DNA from: CBDBZL01 sp031399025
GTDB lineage: Bacteria > Pseudomonadota > Alphaproteobacteria > Sphingomonadales > Sphingomonadaceae
Assembly: GCA_031399025.1 (NCBI GenBank)
Contig: JANNOJ010000095.1
Coordinates: 18,914-82,913 of the forward strand
Direction of reading: 5' to 3'
DNA: 64,000 nt
Shown here: one piece after another, positions 26,312 to 35,056 of the stretch
Numbering within the stretch: the stretch's first letter is position 1
How the letters are laid out: each line of letters begins with the position of its first letter
The notes under the pieces: model-generated
Told to the model about the DNA's origin: nothing
What the model saw: the letters and a program-made list of their open reading frames with translations, nothing else
The model's database searches: none
Made by a program: the position numbers and the translations under genes

Positions 26312-27220
26312 CTACAGCCAGCGCTGCTCCCGATACCAGGCGGCGGTCTGCCTGAGCCCCTCGGGCGTGGCGAGCCGCGGCGTCCACAGCTGCGGCGGCA
26401 CGCGCCGTTCGGGGGCGCACACCCAATCGGGATGGACCATGTAGCGCGCGCGATCGGGGGTCAGCTTGGCCCCGGCGCCGCGCGCCAGCCGGTCGAGCCG
26501 CGCGGCACCGGTGAAGAGCCAGGGCGGTACCGCCGGCGCCAGCACCTTGCGGCCCACCGCCGCGCCGATCGCCCGGGCGAGTTCGCCGTGCGCCCACCCC
26601 TCGGGTCGACCATCGTCCGGCTCGAAGGTGCGGGCTGAGGTCGACAAGCCGCGGGGCAGGAGCGCCAGAAGTAGGCGGGCCAGGTCCATTACATGGATCA
26701 CTGACGTCCGCCCGGCAGGCGGCGTCGGCACTATCCCCCAGGCGGCGGCGCGGAACAGCTGGAACAGCTCGGTATCGCGCGGGCCATAGACCGCCGGCGG
26801 GCGCACGATGGTCCAGTCGAGCCCGCTGGCCTGGACGATCCGCTCGCCCTCGCGCTTGGAATGGCCGTATTCCGACAGCTGCGGCTCGCGCGCCGCTAGC
26901 GACGAGACCAGGACGAAGCGGGTGACGCGAGCAGCGCACGCCGCCGCCACCAGCCGCTGCGTCCCGTGGACATTGCCCTCGGCAAAGCCGCCCGGCTCGG
27001 GCGCGCTGACCACGCCGGCGATGTGAAGCACCGCCGTGGCGCCGGCCACCAGCCGAGCGAGCGCCGGGAGATCGGCGAGGTCGCCGCGCACCCAATCGAC
27101 CCCGATTGCGGGCGGCCGCTCGCGCCGGGTGAGCGCGCGCACCGGCAAACCCTGTGCAGCGGCCTCGTCGAGCACCGCCTGGCCGACGAAGCCCGTGGCC
27201 CCGGTGATCGCGATCACCAT
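26312..27220 (-). CDS. NAD(P)-binding epimerase/NDUFA9-like protein
   Basis: A 302-residue atypical short-chain dehydrogenase of the extended family. The Rossmann motif is ITGATGFVGQAVL at 5-17, followed by RGDLAD near 45, LHIAGVVSAP near 65, and VSSLAAREPQLSEYGHSKREGE near 105-126 with the catalytic Tyr-x3-Lys. The WTIVRPPAVYGPRD segment near 135 is common to NAD-dependent epimerases and NDUFA9-like proteins. The substrate is not clear. It sits behind obgE and proB on the same strand, 30 bp after proB, and may be cotranscribed. Confidence 0.78.
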   Translation of the reverse strand: MVIAITGATGFVGQAVLDEAAAQGLPVRALTRRERPPAIGVDWVRGDLADLPALARLVAGATAVLHIAGVVSAPEPGGFAEGNVHGTQRLVAAACAARVTRFVLVSSLAAREPQLSEYGHSKREGERIVQASGLDWTIVRPPAVYGPRDTELFQLFRAAAWGIVPTPPAGRTSVIHVMDLARLLLALLPRGLSTSARTFEPDDGRPEGWAHGELARAIGAAVGRKVLAPAVPPWLFTGAARLDRLARGAGAKLTPDRARYMVHPDWVCAPERRVPPQLWTPRLATPEGLRQTAAWYREQRWL

Positions 27221-27250
27221 CGCCCTAGGCTACCCCAGGGCGGGGAGCCG

Positions 27251-28396
27251 CTACAGGAGGACAAGGTGGTCGCGATGGATCACCGCTGAGCGTGGCGGGT
27301 AGCCGAGCAGCGCCTCGTGGTCCTCGGAGCGGTGGCCCTTGAGCCGCCCGATCTCGGCGGCGGAATACTCCACCAGCCCCTGCGCCACCTGGCGGCCGCC
27401 AGGCCCGCGCACACCCACGGGCACGCCCCTCTTGAACTCGCCCTCGATGCCGACGATGCCCGCGGCCAGCAGCGACCCGCCGCGCCCGAGCGCGCGCACG
27501 CAGCCCTCGTCCACCGCCAGCATGCCCTCGAGCCGCTGGCGTCCGCCAAGCCACGCCTTGCGCCCCGCATCGCTGCGCTGGGGCAGGAAGATGGTGCCGC
27601 GATCGGACGCCAGCGCGCGGGCGAGCGGGCGAGCGTGGGTGCCGTTAAGGATGGCCATCGCGATGCCGGCGCGCTCGGCGATCTGGGCGGCCTTGAGCTT
27701 GGTGGCCATGCCCCCGGTGCCCAGCCCCGAGGCCGACGCGCCGCTCGCCATGGCGTGCACCGCGGCGGTGACGCCGTCGATCCGTTCCTGCATCTCGGCT
27801 TCGGGATGCGCCGGGTGGCGATCGTACAGCCCGTCAATGTCGGACAGCAGCACCACCGCGTCGGCGCCGCCAGCGAGCGCCACGCGCGCGGCGAGACGGT
27901 CGTTGTCGCCGAAGCGGATCTCGTCGGTGGCGACCGAATCGTTCTCGTTGACGATGGGCACCGCACCCGCCTTCAACAGCCGGCCGATAGTGGCCGAGGC
28001 ATTGAGGTAGCGGCGCCGATCCTCCAGGTCCTCGAGCGTGAGCAGGATTTGCGCGGCCACCATTCCGTGCGCGTCGAGCAGCCTGGCCCACAGACCGGCG
28101 AGCGCGATCTGGCCGACGGCGGCGGCGGCCTGCTTGTCCGCCAGAATGCTGCGGCCGCCACCGGTCTTGCCGCGGCCCAGCCGCAGCCGCGCAGCGCCCA
28201 GGGCCACCGCCCCCGAGGTGACGACGATCACCTGCTGGCCCCGGCTGCGCGCCTCCTCGATCTCGCCGACCAGGCCGGCGAGCCAAGGCTCGTTGGCGCG
28301 CCCGTCGGCCCCCACCAGCAGCGCCGAGCCCACCTTGAGCACCAGCCGCCGCGTGCGCGCGGGATCGAACAAATGGGGGACGCTCTCGATGGTCAT
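27251..28396 (-). CDS. proB: Glutamate 5-kinase
   Basis: ProB phosphorylates glutamate in the first step of proline synthesis. The 381-residue protein has the amino-acid-kinase domain: KVGSALLVG near 22, VTSGAVALGAARL near 60, IVNENDSVATDEIRFGDND near 145, and GTGGMATKLKAA near 220. It ends with a C-terminal PUA domain of about 75 residues (ALGRGGSLLAAGIVGIEGEF and following). ATG 28396 (MTIESVPH) is used; an upstream in-frame ATG only adds basic residues. It is 36 bp downstream of obgE, the classic obgE-proB order. proA is not adjacent, but proC is at 31888-32688. Confidence 0.95.
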   Translation of the reverse strand: MTIESVPHLFDPARTRRLVLKVGSALLVGADGRANEPWLAGLVGEIEEARSRGQQVIVVTSGAVALGAARLRLGRGKTGGGRSILADKQAAAAVGQIALAGLWARLLDAHGMVAAQILLTLEDLEDRRRYLNASATIGRLLKAGAVPIVNENDSVATDEIRFGDNDRLAARVALAGGADAVVLLSDIDGLYDRHPAHPEAEMQERIDGVTAAVHAMASGASASGLGTGGMATKLKAAQIAERAGIAMAILNGTHARPLARALASDRGTIFLPQRSDAGRKAWLGGRQRLEGMLAVDEGCVRALGRGGSLLAAGIVGIEGEFKRGVPVGVRGPGGRQVAQGLVEYSAAEIGRLKGHRSEDHEALLGYPPRSAVIHRDHLVLL

Positions 28397-28432
28397 CGTC
28401 CGCGCTCTACCCGGACGTGGTCCGCAGCTCAA

Positions 28433-29503
28433 TCAATCGAGCGGCGACCAGGGCGCGGCCACGGCTTCGTCCGCGTCATCGAGGTCGGCATCGGCGCCCG
28501 GCAGCGCCCGCGGCGCGTCCTCGGGCAGGTAGCCGAGCACCGCATCGAGCAGCGCGTCGATCCCCTGCCCGGTCGCCCCGGCGATCGAGAACACCCGCGC
28601 CGCGCCTGCCTGCTCCAGCTCGGCGGCGAAGGCGGCGGCGAGTTCGGCATCGGCCAGGTCAATCTTGTTGAGCGCCACCAGCCGGGGCTTGTCGGCAAGG
28701 TCGGCGCCATAATTCTCGAGCTCGCGTTCGATCACCTGCATCGCCTCGGCCGGCTCCTCGCCGGCGATGTCGACCAAGTGCAGCAGCACGCGGCAGCGTT
28801 CGATATGCCCCAGGAACCGGTCGCCGATCCCCGCTCCCTCGGCCGCGCCCTCGATCAGCCCGGGAATGTCGGCGAGCACGAACTCGCGGCCCTTGTGGCT
28901 GACCACGCCCAGCTTGGGGATGAGCGTGGTGAAGGCATAGGCCCCGACCTTGGCGCGGGCGTTGGTGACCGCGTTGAGAAAGGTTGATTTGCCGGCATTG
29001 GGCAGGCCCACCAGGCCCACGTCGGCAAGCAGCTTGAGCCGCAGCCACACCCACAGCTCCTGCGGCGGCTCGCCGGGCTGATGCTGGCGCGGGGCGCGGT
29101 TGGTGGAGGTCTTGTAGCTGGCATTGCCGCGCCCGCCCATGCCGCCCTCGAGCAGCACGACCCGCTGGCCCACCTCGGTGAAGTCGGCCAGCACCTCCTC
29201 GCCCGCCTCGTCGAGCACCTGGGTGCCCACCGGCACGGGAATGACCAAGTCATCGGCGCTGGCGCCGGTGCGGTTGGTGCCCATGCCATGGCCGCCGCGC
29301 CGGGCCTTGAAATGCTGGGCATAGCGGAAGTCGATCAGCGTGTTGAGGCCGGGCACGGCTTCGAGGACGATATCGCCGCCCTTGCCGCCATTGCCGCCGT
29401 TGGGGCCGCCATACTCGATGAACTTCTCGCGCCGGAAACTCACCGCGCCGGGCCCGCCGGCGCCCGAGCGGAGGTAGATCTTGGCCTGGTCGAGAAAATG
29501 CAT
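28433..29503 (-). CDS. obgE: GTPase Obg/CgtA
   Basis: Obg is an essential GTPase in 50S ribosome assembly and stress signalling. The 356-residue protein begins with the glycine-rich Obg domain (MHFLDQAKIYLRSGAGGPGAVSFRREK) with the GGxGGxGG type II helices. The G domain follows with P-loop GLPNAGKSTF near 165-174, DIPGLIEGA (G3) near 212 and NKIDL (G4) near 282. The C-terminus is a short acidic tail. It follows tRNA-Ala(CGC) on the same strand across 261 bp filled with hairpins and is followed by proB. Confidence 0.96.
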   Translation of the reverse strand: MHFLDQAKIYLRSGAGGPGAVSFRREKFIEYGGPNGGNGGKGGDIVLEAVPGLNTLIDFRYAQHFKARRGGHGMGTNRTGASADDLVIPVPVGTQVLDEAGEEVLADFTEVGQRVVLLEGGMGGRGNASYKTSTNRAPRQHQPGEPPQELWVWLRLKLLADVGLVGLPNAGKSTFLNAVTNARAKVGAYAFTTLIPKLGVVSHKGREFVLADIPGLIEGAAEGAGIGDRFLGHIERCRVLLHLVDIAGEEPAEAMQVIERELENYGADLADKPRLVALNKIDLADAELAAAFAAELEQAGAARVFSIAGATGQGIDALLDAVLGYLPEDAPRALPGADADLDDADEAVAAPWSPLD

Positions 29504-29625
29504 CTTGTTTGGTTTGCCTCAAGCGCCGGCAGGGCCATCCGGCCCCTTGGCTTTCCTCGCTACCTGCCAGCTTCGCCGGCATCGCTGCGGGCGGCCGTTC
29601 GGCCTTGCGGCCGGCTGGTCGCCGA

Positions 29626-29680
29626 CCGGGAGTGTAGCATCCTCACCCGCGTTTGGAACACTCCCGGACCCCTCGGGTCC
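29626..29680. other. Overlapping inverted repeats (attenuator-like) between tRNA-Ala and obgE
   Basis: CCGGGAGTGT at 29626-29635 pairs perfectly with ACACTCCCGG at 29658-29667. The last two bases of that arm are also the first of a second hairpin, GGACCC/GGGTCC, at 29666-29680. The two stems exclude each other at their base. Additional GGCCG hairpins flank them (about 29590-29615 and 29698-29715). The 261-bp spacer has no gene. The role could be tRNA 3' processing, termination or control of obgE. Confidence 0.45.
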
Positions 29681-29764
29681 GCAAGCGCGAACGCGCGCCG
29701 GCCGTTCAGGCCGAAGCCAAGCGGGCCGCCTGGCCCGCGCCCGGCGCCTGAGGGCGCAGAAAAC

Positions 29765-29840
<76 letters not shown>

Positions 29841-29958
29841 GTCCAGTCCGGCGCGGAAACAGTGTCGTCCCCGCGAAGAGCGCGCCTCTTAGCGAAGAGC
29901 CCGGCGGCGGGGAAGCGAAAAGGCAGCGCGCTTCCCGGCGCTCGCCCTGCAGCGATCG

Positions 29959-30843
29959 CTAAGGTAGGGTGGTCTCGCCCCCCGTCGGGAGCGGCTGGAC
30001 CACCGGCTGCGAGACATCCACCGGCGTGGTTATCACCGGAATCACGGCTCCGGTCACAGGATCGACCACCTCTTGGATCGGCGCCGGCTCGCCTTGGAGC
30101 AGGCTGGCGGCCACGCTGGGGCCGCTCGCGCCATGGATGGCGACCCAACCGGGCTGCGAGGCGCCATATTGCGCGCCATACCGCCGATCCCAATCCGCCG
30201 AGAGCCTCTGGTACTCGGCATATTCGCCGAAGAACTCGCGGAACGCCGCCTCATAGCGAGCAAGGCCGGTCTCGGCGAAGACATTGGCGTCGGTAGGCGG
30301 GGTCAGCAGCGCCTCGTTCGCCACTGCCAGCGCGGTGTTGCAGAAGGTGCGCCGGGCGCCGGGCATGGCGAAGTAATTGTAGACCTGCGTCATGTAGGCC
30401 TCGCGCAAGCGGATGGCGTCGCGCGCGGTCTCCGCCTCGCCGCGGAACTGGCGCTCGATGTCGCGATTGGCCGTGCTGAGCTCGCGCGAGAAGCGCTGCA
30501 GGAAATCGCCGTAGCCCGTCGTGATCGGGGCGTATTGCGCGCCGGTGCAATTCAGCGCGGCGACGTTCCAGCCCGAGCGGAAGTTCCACAGCGTCTCGGT
30601 ATCGTCGAGCCCCGTGTTCACGGTGCGCCATTCGCCCAGCGACAGGTTGAACGGCATGGTCATCTCGTACGGCGCGCCAACGGGCGGCAGGGGCCGGTAG
30701 GGGATCGCCTCGACGACGGGTGGGGGCGGCGGCGGGGGGGGCGGCGGTGGCGGCGGCGGCGGGGGCTTGGCACAGCCGGCCAGGACGGCGAGCGCGGTCA
30801 CGACGGCCACTCTCTTCCATTCGATACGCAAGGGCGATGACAT
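29959..30843 (-). CDS. Polyproline-linker lipoprotein, unknown function
   Basis: A 294-residue exported protein. ATG 30843 (MSSPLRIEWKRVAV) begins a signal peptide with lipobox VLAGC, then 16 consecutive prolines (a stiff extended linker) and VVEAIPYRPLPP. The globular part (about 55-235) has no family I recognise. It has two cysteines (ALNCTGAQ and RTFCNTA) that could form a disulfide and a helical stretch rich in Glu/Arg/Tyr. The end is low-complexity Val/Pro/Thr. The proline run suggests spanning peptidoglycan from the outer membrane. Its neighbours are tRNA-Ala and the BI-1 gene, both on the same strand. Confidence 0.65.
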   Translation of the reverse strand: MSSPLRIEWKRVAVVTALAVLAGCAKPPPPPPPPPPPPPPPPVVEAIPYRPLPPVGAPYEMTMPFNLSLGEWRTVNTGLDDTETLWNFRSGWNVAALNCTGAQYAPITTGYGDFLQRFSRELSTANRDIERQFRGEAETARDAIRLREAYMTQVYNYFAMPGARRTFCNTALAVANEALLTPPTDANVFAETGLARYEAAFREFFGEYAEYQRLSADWDRRYGAQYGASQPGWVAIHGASGPSVAASLLQGEPAPIQEVVDPVTGAVIPVITTPVDVSQPVVQPLPTGGETTLP

Positions 30844-30932
30844 GTGGATCGGGCATCCTATAGTGGCAGGCCCGCCGATCATGCCCGGCACAGGCTTGCG
30901 CTGCCATGAAGCCCTTGTTTAGTCGCGCATGC

Positions 30933-30975
30933 CGGCAAAGAAAATGCCCGGCGTGCTCCTATGCACACCGGGCAT
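30933..30975 (-). terminator. Intrinsic terminator behind the BI-1 gene
   Basis: ATGCCCGG (30944-30951) pairs with CCGGGCAT (30968-30975), with an added GTG/CAC pair inside. On the minus strand the stem is followed by TTTTCTTT. It lies 34 bp after the stop of the Bax-inhibitor-1 gene and separates it from the lipoprotein gene. Confidence 0.75.
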
Positions 30976-31008
30976 CTCCGATTTCCTCGCGAGCGAGGTT
31001 GCGTGTGG

Positions 31009-31767
31009 TTACTCGCGGTTGCCCATGAAGCTCAGCAGGAACTGGAACATGTTGATGAAGTCCAGATAGAGGCTGAGCGCGCCGAGCACCACGGCCTTGC
31101 CCATGAATTGCGTGGACTGCAACTCGTAGTACTGCTGCTTCAAGCGTTGCGTGTCATAGGCCGTCAGACCGGCGAAGATCAGCACGCCGATGAACGAGAT
31201 CGCCATGCTCAGTCCCGGCATGGGGAAGAAGGCGTTGATCACCATGGCGATCAGCAGACCGATCACACCCATGGTCAGGAACGTGCCCCAGCCGGACAGA
31301 TCCTTCTTGGTGGTGTAGCCGAACAGGCTCAGGCCCGCAAAGGCGCCGGCGGTGGCGAAGAACGTCGCCGCGACCGAGCTGCCGGTGTAAACCAGCAGGA
31401 CCGTGGACAGCGACAGGCCCATCAGGGTGGCAAAGGCCCAGAACATCGCCCGCAGCGCGCCCACCGAGAAGCGATTGGCGCCAAAGCTCATCGCCAACAC
31501 GATGGCCAGCGGCGAGAGGATGATGACCCAGGCAAGAATGCCGCCGGATGTAAACACCTGAGCTGCCAGCGAATTTTCACCGCCCCGCGCAAACAGGAGG
31601 GCGACGATGCCGCTGAGCAGCACGCCCGAGGCCATGTAATTGTAGATGGAGAGCATGTGCCGGCGCAGGCCCGCATCGAAAGTCGTGCGGCCGGCGACGT
31701 CGCCCCGGTAAGCCGGCGACGCACCGATACCCGTCCGGGTCGCTCGGTAGTCGTTCCAGTTTGCCAT
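31009..31767 (-). CDS. Bax inhibitor-1/YccA-family membrane protein
   Basis: A 252-residue inner-membrane protein with seven hydrophobic segments (from about residue 40 to the C-terminus). ATG 31767 (MANWNDY) is the family-like start. The C-terminal QRLKQQYYELQSTQ region followed by the last helices ending YLDFINMFQFLLSF, and a conserved Asp pair (TAYDTQ and LYLDFIN), are hallmarks of the BI-1 family. Bacterial members are proposed to be pH-sensitive calcium leak channels or FtsH modulators; none is proven here. It is a single-gene unit with its own terminator. Confidence 0.93.
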   Translation of the reverse strand: MANWNDYRATRTGIGASPAYRGDVAGRTTFDAGLRRHMLSIYNYMASGVLLSGIVALLFARGGENSLAAQVFTSGGILAWVIILSPLAIVLAMSFGANRFSVGALRAMFWAFATLMGLSLSTVLLVYTGSSVAATFFATAGAFAGLSLFGYTTKKDLSGWGTFLTMGVIGLLIAMVINAFFPMPGLSMAISFIGVLIFAGLTAYDTQRLKQQYYELQSTQFMGKAVVLGALSLYLDFINMFQFLLSFMGNRE

Positions 31768-31871
31768 TTTTGATCCCAAGCTCCGTTTAGCGGCCCGCCA
31801 ATCGGGGCCGTTCATGGCGCAATATCGGCGCTGAGCGCGGCTTTTTCAAGCGAAACCGGTGGGTGGTCTTA

Positions 31872-31886
31872 ACCCTTTGGCAAGGG
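31872..31886 (-). terminator. Weak hairpin directly after proC
   Basis: CCCTT and AAGGG form a 5-bp stem with a 4-nt loop immediately after the proC stop, followed only by TTAAG. Position is right for a terminator but the U-tract is poor. Confidence 0.3.
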
Positions 31887-31887
31887 C

Positions 31888-32688
31888 TCAGCCGCGCGCC
31901 TCCTGAGTCATCTGCGCGCTCCGATCGCGGGCGGCACGCAGCGTTGCCTCGACCAGCCTGGCGAGCTTGTTGTCGGCGTCGAGCACGGCGAGCCCCGCGC
32001 GGGTGGTGCCGCCTGGGCTGGCGACCTGGTCGGCCAACACGCCCGGGCTGTCGGGCGAAGCGGCCGCGAGCGCGGCGGCACCTTCGACCATCGCGATGGC
32101 GATGCGCTCCGCCTGGCCCGCGTCCATCCCGAGGCGGCACGCCCCCTCCGCCAGCGCGGCGATCAAACGGTATAAAAAAGCGGGTCCGCTGCCGGCGAGC
32201 GCGGTGAACAGGTCGAACTGCGCCTCGGCGAGCCATTCGGGGCTGCCGAGCGGGCCGACCAACGCCTCGAGCGCGCTGCGCTGCTCGGCCCCCAAGCCGG
32301 TTGCGGCCAGCCCGACCGGGGCCTTGCCGATCGCCACGGCCAAATTGGGCATCATCCGCACCAAGCTGCCGGCCCGGGGGAACTTGCCGGCCAGCGTGGC
32401 GAGCTCCACCCCCGCCAGGATCGACAGCACCGTGGCGCCCGGCCCGGCGAGCGGCTCGAGCGCGGGCGCGACCTCGGCGAGCGATTGCGGCTTCACGCCC
32501 ACCAGGATCGCGTCGAAAGGGCCTCGCGCCGGCATTTGCGCCGACACGGTGACCGCGGTGGGCAGGACGCGCGGTGCGGGATCGCAGACGGTGAAGCGGC
32601 TCGCCGGGATGCCGCCGGCCAGCCAGCCGGTCAGCATGGCCCCGGCCATGTTGCCGCAGCCGACCATCAGGATCCGCTCGAAGGTCAT
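31888..32688 (-). CDS. proC: Pyrroline-5-carboxylate reductase
   Basis: ProC makes the final NADPH-dependent reduction to proline. The 266-residue protein has the N-terminal Rossmann motif ILMVGCGNMAGAMLTGW at 6-22, VGVKPQ near 63, SILAGV near 90, and the C-terminal substrate domain with ALAGSGPAFLYRLI near 158-171 and the signature VASPGGTTRAGL near 222-233. ATG 32688 is the family-like start, although the frame is open further upstream. It starts 11 bp after the YbjN gene on the same strand, so the two are likely cotranscribed. Confidence 0.93.
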   Translation of the reverse strand: MTFERILMVGCGNMAGAMLTGWLAGGIPASRFTVCDPAPRVLPTAVTVSAQMPARGPFDAILVGVKPQSLAEVAPALEPLAGPGATVLSILAGVELATLAGKFPRAGSLVRMMPNLAVAIGKAPVGLAATGLGAEQRSALEALVGPLGSPEWLAEAQFDLFTALAGSGPAFLYRLIAALAEGACRLGMDAGQAERIAIAMVEGAAALAAASPDSPGVLADQVASPGGTTRAGLAVLDADNKLARLVEATLRAARDRSAQMTQEARG

Positions 32689-32699
32689 GGGTGCGCCTC

Positions 32700-33206
32700 T
32701 CAGGCCTCGCCCGCCGCGTCCACCAACGCCGCCTCGAGCGCTTCTCGAGGCGCCTTGTCGCTCCACAGGACGAACTGGATCGCAGGATAGAAGCGGTCGC
32801 ACTCGGCCACCGCCGATTCGACCGCGAGCTGCGCCATCGACAAACCGAGCACCCCCTCTTCGTCGAGCATGATGGCATGGCGATAAAGCAGGACGCCGCC
32901 GTTCGACCAGATCTCGAAATGGCCGAGCCAGACCTGTTCGTTGATCAGCGCCACCAGCTCCTCGGCCTCTCGGCGCTTGGGATCGGGCACGCGGATCTCG
33001 GGCAGGCACAGCAGCTGGAGGACGTGATCCTCCTCGCGCCACACGCCGCGCAGCTGGTAGGTGGTCCAGCTGCCCGGGACCTCGCCCGAAATCTCCTCGT
33101 CGCCGACCTGCTCGTAGGCCCAGCCATGCGCGGCGAACAGGGCCGCGAGCATCTCGACGGGCGCCGCATCCTCGGCCTGGTCCATCGCTTCGCGCCCGAC
33201 ATTCAT
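32700..33206 (-). CDS. YbjN-domain protein (SycE/T3SC chaperone-like fold)
   Basis: A 168-residue soluble protein with the YbjN-type arrangement: MLAALFAAHGWAYEQVGDEEISGE at the start, a strand-rich middle (GVWREEDHVLQLLCLPEIRVP), and a helical C-terminal part with LGLSMAQLAVESAVAECDRFYPAIQFVLW. The fold resembles type III secretion chaperones, but in bacteria the function is unknown. ATG 33206 is given. A TTG three codons upstream (33215) has a better placed GGGAG site, so the true start may be nine bases earlier. It precedes proC by 11 bp. Confidence 0.82.
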   Translation of the reverse strand: MNVGREAMDQAEDAAPVEMLAALFAAHGWAYEQVGDEEISGEVPGSWTTYQLRGVWREEDHVLQLLCLPEIRVPDPKRREAEELVALINEQVWLGHFEIWSNGGVLLYRHAIMLDEEGVLGLSMAQLAVESAVAECDRFYPAIQFVLWSDKAPREALEAALVDAAGEA

Positions 33207-33370
33207 GGAGTGCAAACCCGTTCGCTCCCTTTGTTATCCGGGGTCGATCCTTGCCGCGCGCAGGGGGTGCTTGGCAAACCGGCCATTAACCACCGCGGGG
33301 CAAAACTTTCTTTGTTGGCAAGCTGTGCATAGACCGGCGGACCAATGCGGGAAAGCCGGTGAACCGGCGC

Positions 33371-34933
33371 TCAAGGCAGCGGGATGACCCGCTCGCCATT
33401 GCTGCTGGTGAACACGAAGCTGGGCACCCCGCCCCCCGCCAGCCGGGTGACCAGCGCCTGCGCCTCGGCGTCGGAGGCGAACGGCCCGGTGATCAGCCGG
33501 TTGTTCGCGCCCCAGGCGGCATAGAAGGGCTGCCGCCCGTCGAGCAGATCCTGGGCGAAACGCACGATCCGCATCCAGTCGTAGCGGAACTTGGCGACAT
33601 CGCTGCCGGTGGCGAGCTGCACCCAGTGGCGGCTGGGATTGACGGCCAGTCGGCGGGCCGGGGGCTCGGCCGGCTGGGGCGGCGCAATCTCCCGGGCCGG
33701 GACGATGCGGGTGATGTCCACCGCGTCGACCGAGGTGGGGCCGAGCGGCCGCTGCGCGGGCAGTTCGAACTCGGCGAACGCCTCGGCCAGGTCGAGCCGC
33801 ACATCGGGGGTGGGCGAAGTCGGGTTCGCTTGCGGCGCGGCTAGCGGCGGGAGGCCAGGTGCGGCCTGCGCTAGCGGCGGCGGCGCCGCGGCGAGCGCCA
33901 CTTGCGCCGCCGGTTCGCTCGCGCCAGCGGCTGGCTGGGCGATCGGTGCCTCGGTGGCGATGCTCGGATCGATCGCCTGGCTCGCTACCCGGCTTAATTC
34001 CGCCGGTTCAGGCGCCGGTTGCACGATCGGCGGGGCGCCCTGAGCCACCGTCGGCCCGAGCGGCTCGCCCTCGGGAATCAACCGCGATCCGGTGCTGGCC
34101 TGAGCCACCTGCGGGGCCGGCGCGGCCGCGGCATAGGCGGCGATCGCCGGATCGTCGCGGCCGATCGCCTCGGGCAGCGGAAAGGTGCCGAAATTGGCCG
34201 CGAGCGCCTGCTGCGCGCGCGTCAGACGCGGCATATAGCGCAGGTATGGCGCCAGCCGCTGGGCGATGCGCGCGGGCAACATGGTCTCGGCGATCGACAC
34301 CGCCTCGTCGGCCCGCCCGCCGATCGCCAGCGCAAAGGCGCGGGTGCGGTAGGCGGCCAGATCGCGTTCCTGCAGCAGCGGCAGCAGCGTCGCCTCCGCC
34401 GCCGCATGGTCGCCGGCGATGGCATAGCTGAGCGCCAGCCGGCGAACGGTCTCGGCATCCTGAGCCCGTCCGAGCGCCTGGCCGTACAGGATCTGCGCCC
34501 GGGTGTTGTTGGCCACCAGGTCGAAGGCGAGGCCACGCTGGGCGGCGAGGGCCTCGAGCGGCTCGCCGATGGCCTCGGCCCGGTCGAACAGCTGCAGGGC
34601 GGCGAGAGGGTCCTGCCGCCCGAGCGCCACCTGCGCCAGGCCCGTCAGCACGCGGCCATCGTTGGGCGCAAGGGCTTGGGCGCGGGTGAAGAACCCCGCC
34701 GCGGCATCGAGATCATCGAGCTGCAGCGAAGCGCGCCCGGCATCGATCAGCGAGGCGAGCGATTGCGGGTCGGCGGACAGGCGGCGCAAAGCCTCGCTGA
34801 GTTCACCGGCGGCAGGATCGGGCAGCGCCTGCACCACCGGCTGGGCCGAAGCGGGCACCGCCGTGATGAGCGCGGCCATGGACAGCACCAAGGCGCGAAT
34901 GCGAGCACAACGATTGCGGCGAGCCAAGGTCAT
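33371..34933 (-). CDS. TPR and SPOR-domain envelope protein
   Basis: A 520-residue exported protein. The signal peptide (LVLSMAALITAVPASAQP) is cleaved near residue 31. TPR-like helices follow at about 45-230 (ARASLQLDDLDAAAGFFTRAQALAPNDGRVL is typical), then a 150-residue Ala/Pro linker, then a C-terminal SPOR domain from about 435 (WVQLATGSDVAKFRYDW to SFVFTSSNGERVIPLP). SPOR domains bind denuded glycan strands at the septum. Its place 123 bp after ftsZ on the same strand supports a division role. The partner is unknown; it may be regulated separately from dcw. Confidence 0.8.
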   Translation of the reverse strand: MTLARRNRCARIRALVLSMAALITAVPASAQPVVQALPDPAAGELSEALRRLSADPQSLASLIDAGRASLQLDDLDAAAGFFTRAQALAPNDGRVLTGLAQVALGRQDPLAALQLFDRAEAIGEPLEALAAQRGLAFDLVANNTRAQILYGQALGRAQDAETVRRLALSYAIAGDHAAAEATLLPLLQERDLAAYRTRAFALAIGGRADEAVSIAETMLPARIAQRLAPYLRYMPRLTRAQQALAANFGTFPLPEAIGRDDPAIAAYAAAAPAPQVAQASTGSRLIPEGEPLGPTVAQGAPPIVQPAPEPAELSRVASQAIDPSIATEAPIAQPAAGASEPAAQVALAAAPPPLAQAAPGLPPLAAPQANPTSPTPDVRLDLAEAFAEFELPAQRPLGPTSVDAVDITRIVPAREIAPPQPAEPPARRLAVNPSRHWVQLATGSDVAKFRYDWMRIVRFAQDLLDGRQPFYAAWGANNRLITGPFASDAEAQALVTRLAGGGVPSFVFTSSNGERVIPLP

Positions 34934-35056
34934 GCGCCGGCTTTCTAGTTGGCCGGGGCTGAACCGGCAACGAACGCTCCCGGCCGGGGCACCGGGCTCG
35001 CGTCGCGCCCTTGCCGCCCCGACGACCCGACGCCCGCAGCCGTGTCGGCCGCGCCC

